A stretch of 35,027 nucleotides of DNA. Source: Bacteroidota bacterium. GTDB taxonomy: Bacteria; Bacteroidota; Bacteroidia; Chitinophagales; Chitinophagaceae. Position numbers and translations under genes: made by a program. The stretch covers positions 1-35,027 of the forward strand of contig JABDAV010000029.1 of NCBI GenBank assembly GCA_013289015.1, given 5' to 3'. Below are positions 24,466-33,291 of this stretch, in pieces. How positions within the stretch are numbered: the stretch's first letter is position 1; every line of letters begins with the position of its first letter. The notes below the pieces were generated by a model that made no database searches, was not told the DNA's origin, and saw only the letters and a program-made list of their open reading frames with translations.

Positions 24466-25140
24466 TCATGGAATATTAATATACTTATGCACCTGCAGGC
24501 TCAATTGCCATTGCGGATTGGCTTTTATATAACCGATGATCAAAGGTGTTATTTCGTTTTGCCTGCTCCATTCCGGCTGGAGGTAAAGCTTGCAACCGGG
24601 AGAAACCTGTGCCGCGTTTTCCTCAGCCCATTTAAAATCGGTTTTATTGTAAATAACCATTTTTAATTCGCTGGCTGCTTTAAAAGCTTCAGGCAAAGGT
24701 TTTTTGAATTTTTTAGGTGAGAGGCATATCCAGTCCCAAAAACCAGAAAGCGGGGAGGAGCCCGAGGTTTCTATATGTGTGCTAAAGTTTTCTGCCTGGA
24801 ATTGTGCGGTAAGTTCATCAAGGTTGTGGAGTAAAGGCTCACCCCCTGTAATAACAATGATCGGTTTACTGTTTACCGATGACTGTTCACTGCTCACTTC
24901 TTTTTTAACTCCTTCAATTATCGCATCAATTGTTTTTTGAGGATGCACTGACGCGTCCCAGCTTTCTTTTACATCGCACCAGAAACAGCTCACATCACAA
25001 CCACCGAGGCGAATGAAATAAGCAGCCTTTCCCTGGTGAAAACCTTCTCCCTGCAAAGTGTAAAAAGCTTCCATTACCGGTAATGTTGATACTTCACCAG
25101 GTGCAGATACCTTATTTATATATACAGACTTTTCAATCAT
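24466..25140 (-). CDS. queE: 7-carboxy-7-deazaguanine synthase (QueE)
   Basis: Radical-SAM enzyme turning carboxy-tetrahydropterin into 7-carboxy-7-deazaguanine, the ring-contraction step of queuosine synthesis. It has 224 residues: FYTLQGEGFHQGKAAYFIRLGGCDVSCFWCD holds the CxxxCxxC iron-sulfur motif (Cys48, Cys52, Cys55), followed by the SAM-binding ITGGEP at about 97-102 and the HIETSGS stretch. Between these, residues 81-92 (EVSSEQSSVNSK) coincide with a direct-repeat sequence at 24865-24899 and may be an inserted repeat that kept the frame. The ATG overlaps the folD stop by one base (TAATG), so the two are translationally coupled. Confidence 0.93.
   Translation of the reverse strand: MIEKSVYINKVSAPGEVSTLPVMEAFYTLQGEGFHQGKAAYFIRLGGCDVSCFWCDVKESWDASVHPQKTIDAIIEGVKKEVSSEQSSVNSKPIIVITGGEPLLHNLDELTAQFQAENFSTHIETSGSSPLSGFWDWICLSPKKFKKPLPEAFKAASELKMVIYNKTDFKWAEENAAQVSPGCKLYLQPEWSRQNEITPLIIGYIKANPQWQLSLQVHKYINIP
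24865..24899. repeat. Repeat-like segment inside queE
   Basis: On the coding strand it reads AGTGAGCAGTGAACAGT, a spacer, then GTAAACAGTAAA: three imperfect copies of an AGTGAACAGT-like unit. I recall this unit as a frequent Bacteroidota intergenic repeat. It codes for a Ser/Gln/Asn-rich linker between the Fe-S and ITGGEP regions. Confidence 0.5.
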
Positions 25141-26042
25141 TACGCACTAAAAATATCTTCAGTTAATCCATTACGCATTAAATAGGCGTTCATTGTATTT
25201 GTTAATAATGCAGCAATTGTCATTAAACCAACGCCACCCGGAACCGGAGTGATCCAGGAAGTTTTGGATGCGACTTCATCAAAGTTTACATCTCCTTTTA
25301 TGCGGAATCCTTTCTTTGCCGTTGCATCCTCAACCCTTGTAATGCCTACATCAATAACCACAGCGCCTTCTTTTATCATATCAGCGGTAATAAATCCCGG
25401 TTTGCCCAAAGCCGCTACAATTATATCTGCCTGCAAAGTTAGCTCTTTCATATTGGATGTGTGGGAGTGGCAGACTGTTACAGTGGCATTACCGTAAGGC
25501 CGGTTGCTGCTTAGCAGGATGCTGATTGGCCTGCCTACAATATTACTTCGCCCGATAATAACTGCATGTTTGCCTTTTGTGCTTATATTATAATGTTCCA
25601 GCATTAAGATGATGCCATAAGGTGTGGCGGGTATAAATACCGGAGAACCCTGCGTCAGGTAGCCCTGGTTTACCGGGTGAAATCCATCCACATCTTTTTC
25701 AGGTGAAATGGCATTTATTACTTTATGTTCTGAAATATGAGCAGGAAGTGGCAGTTGTACAAGAATGCCATCTACATTATCGCTTTTATTGAGTACAGCA
25801 ATTTGCTGCAGCAGATCTTCTTCGGAAAGCGATTCTTCAAATCTTATTAATGATGATTGAAACCCGGCTTCCGCGCAATTCTTTATCTTGCTTGCCACGT
25901 AAGTTTCACTGGGGCCATTGTGGCCGATCAATATTGCAGCAAGATGCGGAACAGGGAAATTTTGTTTTTGTAAGACCTCTGTTTTAACTGTCAGCTTTTT
26001 TTTTATAACTTCTGAAGCTTCTTTGCCATTTAATAATTGCAT
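25140..26042 (-). CDS. folD: Bifunctional methylenetetrahydrofolate dehydrogenase / cyclohydrolase
   Basis: Cytoplasmic enzyme of one-carbon metabolism making 10-formyl-THF from methylene-THF with NADP. At 300 residues the length is usual. Seen: the SETYVASKIKNCAEAG stretch with Tyr48 and catalytic Lys52, DGILVQLPLPAH, KDVDGFHPVN, the Rossmann GRSNIVGRPI motif at about 165-175, and PVPGGVGLMTIAALLTNT near the end. It is the first gene of a two-gene leftward unit with queE, overlapping its start by one base. Neither gene shows disruption. Confidence 0.96.
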   Translation of the reverse strand: MQLLNGKEASEVIKKKLTVKTEVLQKQNFPVPHLAAILIGHNGPSETYVASKIKNCAEAGFQSSLIRFEESLSEEDLLQQIAVLNKSDNVDGILVQLPLPAHISEHKVINAISPEKDVDGFHPVNQGYLTQGSPVFIPATPYGIILMLEHYNISTKGKHAVIIGRSNIVGRPISILLSSNRPYGNATVTVCHSHTSNMKELTLQADIIVAALGKPGFITADMIKEGAVVIDVGITRVEDATAKKGFRIKGDVNFDEVASKTSWITPVPGGVGLMTIAALLTNTMNAYLMRNGLTEDIFSA

Positions 26043-26637
26043 GCGGCAAAATTACTTTCGTACGCAATATTTCCCGTTATCATAACAGAAATAGTTCTAA
26101 GAAGCTGTCTAAAAATGATTTCAATGATTTCGTATAGCATCAAAAATTACCTTTTTATAGTGATTTGACTGCCATTTGAGGCAAAATCGGGTACGTTACA
26201 ATGCTTAAAATCTATAATGGTGATTGAAAATTCTATTTTTAGACAGCTTTTAAGACTAACACCAGTTTGCTATTAAATTTCTTTTATGTTTTTTTTTAAC
26301 ACAAGTTTTTAATGAAAATAAGCCTTAAAAAAGGGCTGTTTTAATAGTTCCAGTATCTATTTTACACGGTTCATATTCTCTATTGACCATTCAAATAAAA
26401 CCTAACTTAAATTATTTAATATATACCTTACACAAATAATTGACCTGCATTTATTTATAATGTTTTTACACTAATTTGATATGTGAATAAATCTTTAAAA
26501 TCCGTCATTCTTAAATGCGCAGCTTTTTTAAAATGTTATTTGTCTTTTCTTTTGCTGCAATTAACAATCCGTTCAGGAATTCTTAACGGTTATTTATTTC
26601 CAGTTTCTTAATGAGATTAAACTTTAAAATGTGTAAA
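26043..26637. other. Promoter region of the SusC operon with an inverted-repeat element
   Basis: The only structured part is the element at 26102-26249. From 26250 to 26637 the sequence is AT-rich and must hold the promoter of the SusC operon, but I see no confident -33/-7 pair. A 14-mer TTCATATTCTCTAT near 26369 also occurs at 33249 upstream of the second SusC gene. Confidence 0.6.
26102..26249. mobile_element. 148-bp MITE-like element with 15-bp terminal inverted repeats
   Basis: The ends are AAGCTGTCTAAAAAT and its exact complement ATTTTTAGACAGCTT. TAAG occurs immediately left of the element (26098-26101) and, one base away, right of it (26251-26254), a possible target duplication. It encodes no protein. 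A lone left end is at 10733-10747. Confidence 0.65.
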
Positions 26638-29600
26638 ATGAGAAAAATTGTAAGTATTCTTACTCTATTGCTTTTTATGAGCGTTGTGGCCTGGTCACAG
26701 GGTAAAATAAGCGGTACTGTGAAAGATCAGAATGGTGATCCGGTGCCTTTTGCAACGATAACCATAAAAGGGACAAAAGTATCTGTAGCAGCAGATGCGA
26801 ATGCAAACTTCACCATCCCTGCTAAATCGGGCAATGTATTAACAATTTCTGCGGTTGGTATTCAAACTTCCGATGTAACTGTGGGAGATGCTTCTGTAAT
26901 TCCAATTACAGTAACACGGGTTTCAGGTAATATGAGCGATGTAGTAGTTACTACTGCTTTAGGTGTACAAAGGCAGGCAAAGTCGCTGGGATATGCGGCT
27001 ACAACAATTAATAATAAGGATCTTACTACAGGAAAGTCTGTAAATATTCAGCAGGCTTTGAACGGAAAAATCTCCGGCCTCAATATTTCAACAGTTAACA
27101 GCGGTGTTTTTGAAAATGCAAAGATTAATATCCGCGGTATTCGTTCTTTAACGGGAAATAACCAGCCTATGTTGGTGGTTGATGGTGCACCTACACCGTT
27201 GGGTTATCTTGGTTCAATTCCTCCGGGCGATGTTGCTTCTTTAACTGTATTAAAAAGTGCTGCTTCTGCTGCAATTTATGGTCCTGATGCTGTGAACGGC
27301 GTAATTGTAATTACAACAAAAAGAGGGGGTAAAACGCCAAGCGTTACTATAAGCAGTACCGTTCAGGCAACAAACGTTTCTTTCTTTCCCAAATTACAAA
27401 AAGATTTTGGCCAGGGCGCGGGGGAGCTTGCTGACCAGTATGGAAACTTTGAATATGTACCTTATGAAAACCAGCAGTACGGTCCCAAATTCGATGGTGT
27501 TATAAGACCCCTGGGTGTTCCATTGGAAGATGGCTCCATTCAAATGGTACCTTATTCCAACGATCATTATAATGACAAAATAAAATTCTGGAATACAGGT
27601 TTAACCTTGCAAAATTCTGCATCAATTGCCGGCCAGGATTTTTATGTAAGCATTGATGATGCAAAAATTAAAGGGTTAGTACCCGATGATGAAAACCATC
27701 GTACCAGCGTACGTTTTAACGGTGGCAAAACTTATGGCAATTTTTCAATTAACTATGGCTTAAACTATATACTGCAAAATTATGATGTAGTAAATGAAGC
27801 AGGTTTTCAGAACTCCTTTCCCAATGCATATGATGGAGGTTTGTTCTTTCTTGTAATGCAGACAGCGAATAATGTTCCTTTACTGAGTTATAAAGATCTG
27901 AACAGCAAATTTGGCCAGTTCTCTAATTATTATAATGAATATGCAGTTAATCCATATTGGTTGATAGCTAATGTAAGGCAATCCGGAAGAGAAGATGACC
28001 TTCTTGGAAATATGGATATTAGCTATAAATTTTTCCCATGGCTCAAAGCAACCGCAAGGGTAAGCTCAAACCTGTCATTTACTGATTTTAAAAATACGAA
28101 TGCACCTATAGTAGTAAGTGACTGGGCTGCAGCGAACAGGAATGCTACACAATATTCAAACAGGCCCGGAAGCGTACTTGATGATGAAAACAGCACTTCG
28201 CGGGTAAACCTTGATTATTTCCTAAGTGGACAAACTGATGTTGCAAAAGATCTTACATTAAATTATATAGCGGGTGGCTCGGTTAGAGATAACCGTTACA
28301 AAGATGTTGCTGTTGGCGGTAACAACCTGGTAGTGCCTTATTTGTACAATGTAGCAGTACGCAGCGGTGATGCACAGGTTCCTGTATTTAATGGAAACTT
28401 TTCCAACGGTGGTATAAATAACACAGGAAGCAACAACTATAACGTAGAATCCAAGCTGCTTTCTGCTTATGGTACTGTTAGCTTAAGTTATGCAGGCTGG
28501 CTTTATGGAGAATTAACCGGCAGAAATGACTGGGATTCCCGTTTGTCCAAAGAAAACCGTTCTTTTTTCTATCCTGCGGCAAATGTTTCGGTTATATTGT
28601 CACAGGTTATACCTGCTTTGAAGAACAGCGAATTATTGAGTTATGTAAAAGTAAGGGGTGCTTATTCAAAATCGGGTAATGTGAATTTAAATCCCTATGC
28701 TTTAAATGCTACTTATTCTACAAACGCAGGGTTCCCGTACGGCAGTACAGTGGGATTTACAGCGAACAATACTGTTCCTGATCCGAGCCTGAAGCCTGAA
28801 TTTGTTAATACCCTGGAAGGTGGAGTTGAATTAGGCTTCATTAAGAACAGGATCAATTTTAATGCAACTTATTATAATCAGAAAAATACGAACCAGGTCT
28901 TGTCAATTGCTCAGTCATCAACCACAGGTTATACAACAAAACTGGCTAACGCAGCTGATTTCAAGAACTATGGTGTTGATATGGAACTGAATATGACACC
29001 ATTGATAAATATTGGCAAAGGCCGGATCGATTTCAAGATAAATGGTTCATACAACAATAACGAGGTAACGCGCACTTTGGGTAATGTTCCGGTTGTGTTG
29101 GCAGGTTCGGCTGGTTTTATCCAGAATTCAGTAAGCTCTCCGACCGTTGCTAACATTGCGGAAGTTGGCGAGTCTGCCTTCCAGTTCCAGTTAACTGACT
29201 ATAACAGGGATCCGGCAACGGGGAAAGTAATTGTTGATCCGGTGACAGGTTATCCTTCTGAAGCTGCAGGCCAGGTAGTAAAAGGAAGATCTTTACCTTT
29301 ATGGGTTGTAGGTATGACGCCTTCTTTTTCAATTGGCAGCTTCTCTGTTACCATGACCTGGGATTATAAAGGAGGTAACGACTTTTTCTCAGGTTTGGGT
29401 TCTGATGAAGATTTTGCGGGTATTTCTGCACGCAGCGCTGAATACGGACGTCAAAGATTTGTATTTCCTAACTCGGTTTATTGGAATGGCAGCAAATACG
29501 TAAATAACACAAGTATTTTAGTACAAGACGGCAATTACAACTTCTGGGCAAACGGAAATACAAATACAGCCATTGCCACTAATTATTTTGCAAGCGCTTC

Positions 29601-29850
29601 AGCTTGGAGATTAAGGGAGTTAAATATTTCTTATGTACTTCCCCACAAATGGTTTGGAAATAAAAATATTATTAAAAGTGTGACTGTTTCGGCAGTAGGT
29701 AAGAATTTGCTCTTATTCGTTCCGAAATCAAACCAGTGGGGTGATCCGGAATTCAATTACTCAGCAACAGGAAATACTTTTGGTATTGCAAGCTCATTCC
29801 AGGCTCCTGCATCGAGGTTATTTGGCGGATCTTTAACAGTTCAATTTTAA
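26638..29850 (+). CDS. SusC/RagA-family TonB-linked outer membrane protein
   Basis: A TonB-dependent outer-membrane channel of about 1070 residues that takes up a nutrient delivered by its SusD partner. Domains: signal peptide (MRKIVSILTLLLFMSVVAWSQ, 1-21), a carboxypeptidase-D-like regulatory domain (about 22-100, GTVKDQNGDPVPFATITIKG), a plug with DVVVTTALGVQRQAKSLGYA and VNGVIVITTKRG, then a long beta-barrel ending in Phe (LTVQF). No STN domain is seen, so control through an anti-sigma partner is unlikely. The Met at 26638 is chosen over 26611 because the paralogue at 33292 starts with the same MRKIVS and the signal peptide begins there. SusD follows after 20 bp. Confidence 0.95.
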   Translation: MRKIVSILTLLLFMSVVAWSQGKISGTVKDQNGDPVPFATITIKGTKVSVAADANANFTIPAKSGNVLTISAVGIQTSDVTVGDASVIPITVTRVSGNMSDVVVTTALGVQRQAKSLGYAATTINNKDLTTGKSVNIQQALNGKISGLNISTVNSGVFENAKINIRGIRSLTGNNQPMLVVDGAPTPLGYLGSIPPGDVASLTVLKSAASAAIYGPDAVNGVIVITTKRGGKTPSVTISSTVQATNVSFFPKLQKDFGQGAGELADQYGNFEYVPYENQQYGPKFDGVIRPLGVPLEDGSIQMVPYSNDHYNDKIKFWNTGLTLQNSASIAGQDFYVSIDDAKIKGLVPDDENHRTSVRFNGGKTYGNFSINYGLNYILQNYDVVNEAGFQNSFPNAYDGGLFFLVMQTANNVPLLSYKDLNSKFGQFSNYYNEYAVNPYWLIANVRQSGREDDLLGNMDISYKFFPWLKATARVSSNLSFTDFKNTNAPIVVSDWAAANRNATQYSNRPGSVLDDENSTSRVNLDYFLSGQTDVAKDLTLNYIAGGSVRDNRYKDVAVGGNNLVVPYLYNVAVRSGDAQVPVFNGNFSNGGINNTGSNNYNVESKLLSAYGTVSLSYAGWLYGELTGRNDWDSRLSKENRSFFYPAANVSVILSQVIPALKNSELLSYVKVRGAYSKSGNVNLNPYALNATYSTNAGFPYGSTVGFTANNTVPDPSLKPEFVNTLEGGVELGFIKNRINFNATYYNQKNTNQVLSIAQSSTTGYTTKLANAADFKNYGVDMELNMTPLINIGKGRIDFKINGSYNNNEVTRTLGNVPVVLAGSAGFIQNSVSSPTVANIAEVGESAFQFQLTDYNRDPATGKVIVDPVTGYPSEAAGQVVKGRSLPLWVVGMTPSFSIGSFSVTMTWDYKGGNDFFSGLGSDEDFAGISARSAEYGRQRFVFPNSVYWNGSKYVNNTSILVQDGNYNFWANGNTNTAIATNYFASASAWRLRELNISYVLPHKWFGNKNIIKSVTVSAVGKNLLLFVPKSNQWGDPEFNYSATGNTFGIASSFQAPASRLFGGSLTVQF

Positions 29851-29870
29851 TGGATAAAATATAATTATAA

Positions 29871-31442
29871 ATGAAACAATTAATAAATAAAAATATAATT
29901 GCAGGTATTTCGCTTTCAGCCATGTTGTTCGCAGGCTGCAGCAAAAGTTATCTTGATGTAAACAGCGATCCCAACAGGGTTACAGACGAAAATGTTACGC
30001 CTGAGTTGATATTCACCCAGGCCGAACAGGCTGTAGGGGCGCTTCCGGCAAATAATTATGGTTTTCTTGATAACTGGATGGGATACTTTGCACCAAATGG
30101 TGATTTCGCCCCTAACCAAACAGAACAGACTTACAAAATAGATTTTAGCTTTGGCGACCCGCTTTGGCAGAATTCTTATAATGTTTTGTTTGACTTACAT
30201 CAAGCAAAGACAAAAGCTTTAGCTGATAGTAATACAGTTTTAGCAGCAGCTAATATGATATTATCTGCAAAAGTGTTCCAGGAGCTGGTGGATTTGTATG
30301 GCAATATTCCTTACTCCCAAGCTTTTCAATCTGCTACTTATTCTACTCCGGTGTATGATGATGCTCAAAGCATTTATAATGATTTATTGGCCTCATTGGA
30401 TACTGCAGTAGGTTATATGGGCACGGCTGGCCCTTCATCTTTCGCGAAGGCAGATGTAATAGCAGCAGGAGATCAGCAAAAATGGATACATTTTGCCAAT
30501 ACACTAAGGTTAAGATTGTTGATACGCCAGTCTGGTGTTTCCGGATTTAATCCATCCTCTGTAATTGATAAAATACAAAACTCCGGCGGTGTTTTAAGTG
30601 ATGATGAAAATATTGCTGTTAATCCCGGTTATCTTAACGATGTAAATAAACAATCGCCTTTCTTTGCAAATTTTGGATACGATCCTACAGGAGTTAAGGC
30701 AAATACATCCACAGGAGCTAATAATTATATTGTATCCGCGCTTTCTTCTTCGGCAGATGCACGGTTAAGCAGATTCTTCCAGCCTGTTGGAACAAACTTT
30801 AATGCGAATATATATGGAGATCCCACAGGCTCTTTATATAATGGCGCAAATACATCTTATTTTGGCCCGGGATTGATTGGTGATACAGCTGTTGGCGGTA
30901 ATTTCGTCGAAGGAGCAACACAAGCACAGTGGATATATCCTGCATTTGAAGCTTTGTTTTTAAAGGCTGAAGCAATTGCCAGGGGCTGGATGGCAGGAAA
31001 TGCGAAATCCGCTTATGAAGATGCAGTAACCCAATCTTTTATATGGCTTGGAGCAAAGTATCCTCCAATACGTAATGCAGATAATAGCGCAGATTCTATT
31101 ATTTATACGCCTCAACAATCTGCTCAATTATATTTATCGGATACCGATAATGTAGTAGCGAATTGGAAGTATGCGGGCACATCGGTTCAATCAATGACAA
31201 ATTTTATTGTTTATCAAAAATATATTGCTGATTGTGGTGTTGATCCGCTTGAATCTTACTCTGATGAAAGGAGATTGCATTTCCTTCCTGCCGGATATAT
31301 TTCTACCAACCCGGCAAAAGTGGCCAACTCATTACCGCTTCGGTTATTGTATCCTCAAAGTGAATATACAACAAACGGAGTTAATGCCCAGGCACAGGGA
31401 AATATAGATGCGTATTCTTCAAAACTTTTCTGGGAACCTTAA
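29871..31442 (+). CDS. SusD/RagB-family nutrient-binding lipoprotein
   Basis: This 523-residue lipoprotein has a lipobox ending LFAGC (lipidated Cys23), so it is anchored at the outer membrane as the lid of the SusC channel. The early DVNSDPNRVTDENVTPELIFTQAEQ stretch and the LVDLYGNIPYSQAFQ and FANTLRLRLLIRQSGV segments fit the SusD-like group 2 (TPR helices), which often binds small glycans or peptides. The C-terminal NPYL-type ending is replaced by SSKLFWEP. Sits 20 bp after SusC. The substrate cannot be read from this region. Confidence 0.92.
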   Translation: MKQLINKNIIAGISLSAMLFAGCSKSYLDVNSDPNRVTDENVTPELIFTQAEQAVGALPANNYGFLDNWMGYFAPNGDFAPNQTEQTYKIDFSFGDPLWQNSYNVLFDLHQAKTKALADSNTVLAAANMILSAKVFQELVDLYGNIPYSQAFQSATYSTPVYDDAQSIYNDLLASLDTAVGYMGTAGPSSFAKADVIAAGDQQKWIHFANTLRLRLLIRQSGVSGFNPSSVIDKIQNSGGVLSDDENIAVNPGYLNDVNKQSPFFANFGYDPTGVKANTSTGANNYIVSALSSSADARLSRFFQPVGTNFNANIYGDPTGSLYNGANTSYFGPGLIGDTAVGGNFVEGATQAQWIYPAFEALFLKAEAIARGWMAGNAKSAYEDAVTQSFIWLGAKYPPIRNADNSADSIIYTPQQSAQLYLSDTDNVVANWKYAGTSVQSMTNFIVYQKYIADCGVDPLESYSDERRLHFLPAGYISTNPAKVANSLPLRLLYPQSEYTTNGVNAQAQGNIDAYSSKLFWEP

Positions 31443-31458
31443 ATAAAAAACTAATAAC

Positions 31459-32394
31459 ATGAAACTAAAAAATATAATCTATACGTCTTCATTAGCTGTT
31501 ATTCTTTCAACGGTTTTTGCAAGCTGCCTAAAAGACGACGCTTTTGATAATCATGAGATACAATCTGTTAGTTCGGGTGGCATCACACAAAATGTCGTTT
31601 ATGTGGGACTAACAGCAACTTCAAATTCCAACCATCTGCAGCTTGCATTTGAAAAATCAGATGTTGATACCACGTTTGATGCAGTTCCTATTTTGCTGGC
31701 AGGCGGAGCTGCACCTGAAGATATACAGGTGACGCTGGCATATGACCCCGCTTTATTAGGGGATTATAATGCTGCAAATGGTACCACACATGAAGAAGCG
31801 CCTACAGGTTTATATAGTGTGTTAAATCCAGGCGATTCTGTAAATGGATATGTTGTTACAATACAAAAAGGACAAACTACAGGTTATTTGCAGTTAAAAC
31901 TTAACCCAGATGATTTCCTAGGCTTTGATTATGCACTAGGTTTGAAAATAGTAAGTGTTTCTTCCGGCTATATAATAAGTGGTAATTTCAATACCGGTAT
32001 TCTCGCGATAGGAGTGAAGAATGAATGGGATGGAATTTACGATTATAAAGGTTATTCACTTCGAGCCGGTGATGCAAGCTTAACCGGTAATTTTTCAGGT
32101 AAAGAAATGCCGCTGATAACAAAAGGAGCTAATTCTGTAGGGTTTGGAAGTATTCCTCTGTGGGGAGATGGAAATAGTGGAATATCAATTGGCAACCCGC
32201 TTTTAACTTTGAATACATCTGTTCCACCGCCTTATCCGATAACCATCACCAGCGATGGAGGGGCTTACAACCTTCCAGGTTATGACAGCAGGTATGATCC
32301 TGATACAAAAACGTTTTATATAGCCTACACCTGGGGAGCAGGCCCTACAGCAAGGCAGTCTATTGATACTTTGACCTACTTACGTCCGAGATAA
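31459..32394 (+). CDS. DUF1735-type surface lipoprotein of the SusCD operon
   Basis: A lipoprotein of 311 residues with lipobox VFASC (Cys23). Residues about 30-180 resemble the DUF1735 beta-sandwich found in SusE/SusF-like positions: the early QNVVYVGLT..., LAFEKSDVDTTFDAVPILLAGG, DIQVTLAYDPALLGDYNAANGT, and then FLGFDYALGLKIVSVSSGY with the ending N...ILAIGVKNEWDGIYDYKG. The rest is a second beta domain. Such proteins act as extra glycan-binding modules on the cell surface; that role is inferred. It follows SusD after 16 bp. Confidence 0.8.
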   Translation: MKLKNIIYTSSLAVILSTVFASCLKDDAFDNHEIQSVSSGGITQNVVYVGLTATSNSNHLQLAFEKSDVDTTFDAVPILLAGGAAPEDIQVTLAYDPALLGDYNAANGTTHEEAPTGLYSVLNPGDSVNGYVVTIQKGQTTGYLQLKLNPDDFLGFDYALGLKIVSVSSGYIISGNFNTGILAIGVKNEWDGIYDYKGYSLRAGDASLTGNFSGKEMPLITKGANSVGFGSIPLWGDGNSGISIGNPLLTLNTSVPPPYPITITSDGGAYNLPGYDSRYDPDTKTFYIAYTWGAGPTARQSIDTLTYLRPR

Positions 32395-32429
32395 AATTTA
32401 AATGAATTCAAACTAAATAATCGATTAGA

Positions 32430-33119
32430 ATGAAAAGAATAATTTTTGGAACTGCAGTTATTTGCTTACTGCAAATTTCCTGCAAAAAAGATAATACAAA
32501 TCCAGCCCCAAAGCCACCGGAACCTACTGATCAGTCTTTTTCCACAAGTTTTGAAAGTATGGATAGCCTTACAAGTCAGGGTTGGGTATTTACCAATTTA
32601 AGTGATGATCCCGGGGAAGAATGGTCAATCGAGAGTGTGACTCCTTTTGGAGGCCAATCTGCATTTGATGGCAGCAAATTCTTATTTAGTAATTATGCTG
32701 CTACCAATGATCCTGGAAGTTCATCTGGCATCATCAGCAACTGGGCAATTTCGCCAAAGCTTTATTTTCAAAATGGAGATAAAATAAGTTTTTACACATT
32801 ATCAAATGGGTCAAATGATGGCTATGGAGACAGGCTTCAGTTACGTTTGAATACTTTTAATACGTCAGATAGTATAGGAGAATCATCTTCTGATGTTGGT
32901 AATTTTACAACACCTTTAATTGATATTAACCCTCTTTATAAAATTTCACCTCCGGATGATTACCCTACCACCTGGACAAAATATGAGGCAACCATTACAG
33001 GCCTTAATGAACCAGATTCAGGGCGTTTTGCAATACGCTATTTTGTACAACTGAACGGCGGTGCGAACGGGGACGAGCTTGCAATTGATAAGCTTGAATT
33101 TACCAGCGCTAATCATTAA
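32430..33119 (+). CDS. Choice-of-anchor-J domain lipoprotein
   Basis: The 229-residue lipoprotein has a signal and lipobox (LQISC, Cys18) and a Pro-rich linker. The rest is a jelly-roll of the choice-of-anchor J (cleaved adhesin) type: SFSTSFESMDSLTSQGWVFTNLSDD, the ISNWAISPKLYFQNGDKISFYT strand pair that is typical of the domain, and the ending DELAIDKLEFT. It is the last gene of the SusC operon, 35 bp after the DUF1735 gene and just before a strong terminator. It probably binds substrate or matrix at the surface. Confidence 0.8.
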   Translation: MKRIIFGTAVICLLQISCKKDNTNPAPKPPEPTDQSFSTSFESMDSLTSQGWVFTNLSDDPGEEWSIESVTPFGGQSAFDGSKFLFSNYAATNDPGSSSGIISNWAISPKLYFQNGDKISFYTLSNGSNDGYGDRLQLRLNTFNTSDSIGESSSDVGNFTTPLIDINPLYKISPPDDYPTTWTKYEATITGLNEPDSGRFAIRYFVQLNGGANGDELAIDKLEFTSANH

Positions 33120-33137
33120 ATACACAGATCAATATTC

Positions 33138-33168
33138 AAAAAGCCGCTAACAAGCGGCTTTTTTTTTT
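33138..33168 (+). terminator. Rho-independent terminator of the SusC operon
   Basis: Arms AAAAAGCCGC/GCGGCTTTTT around TAACAA, followed by a T-run (10 Ts in all), 18 bp after the stop of the last gene. Confidence 0.92.
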
Positions 33169-33291
33169 GCAATGCAGCATTTTAAATTCTGGGTTGTCTT
33201 ACCATTCGTACCAATTAACAATGTTTTAAAGTTTTTTTAACTTTTTATTCATATTCTCTATATTTACACGCAAAATCTAAAATTGTCTAAA

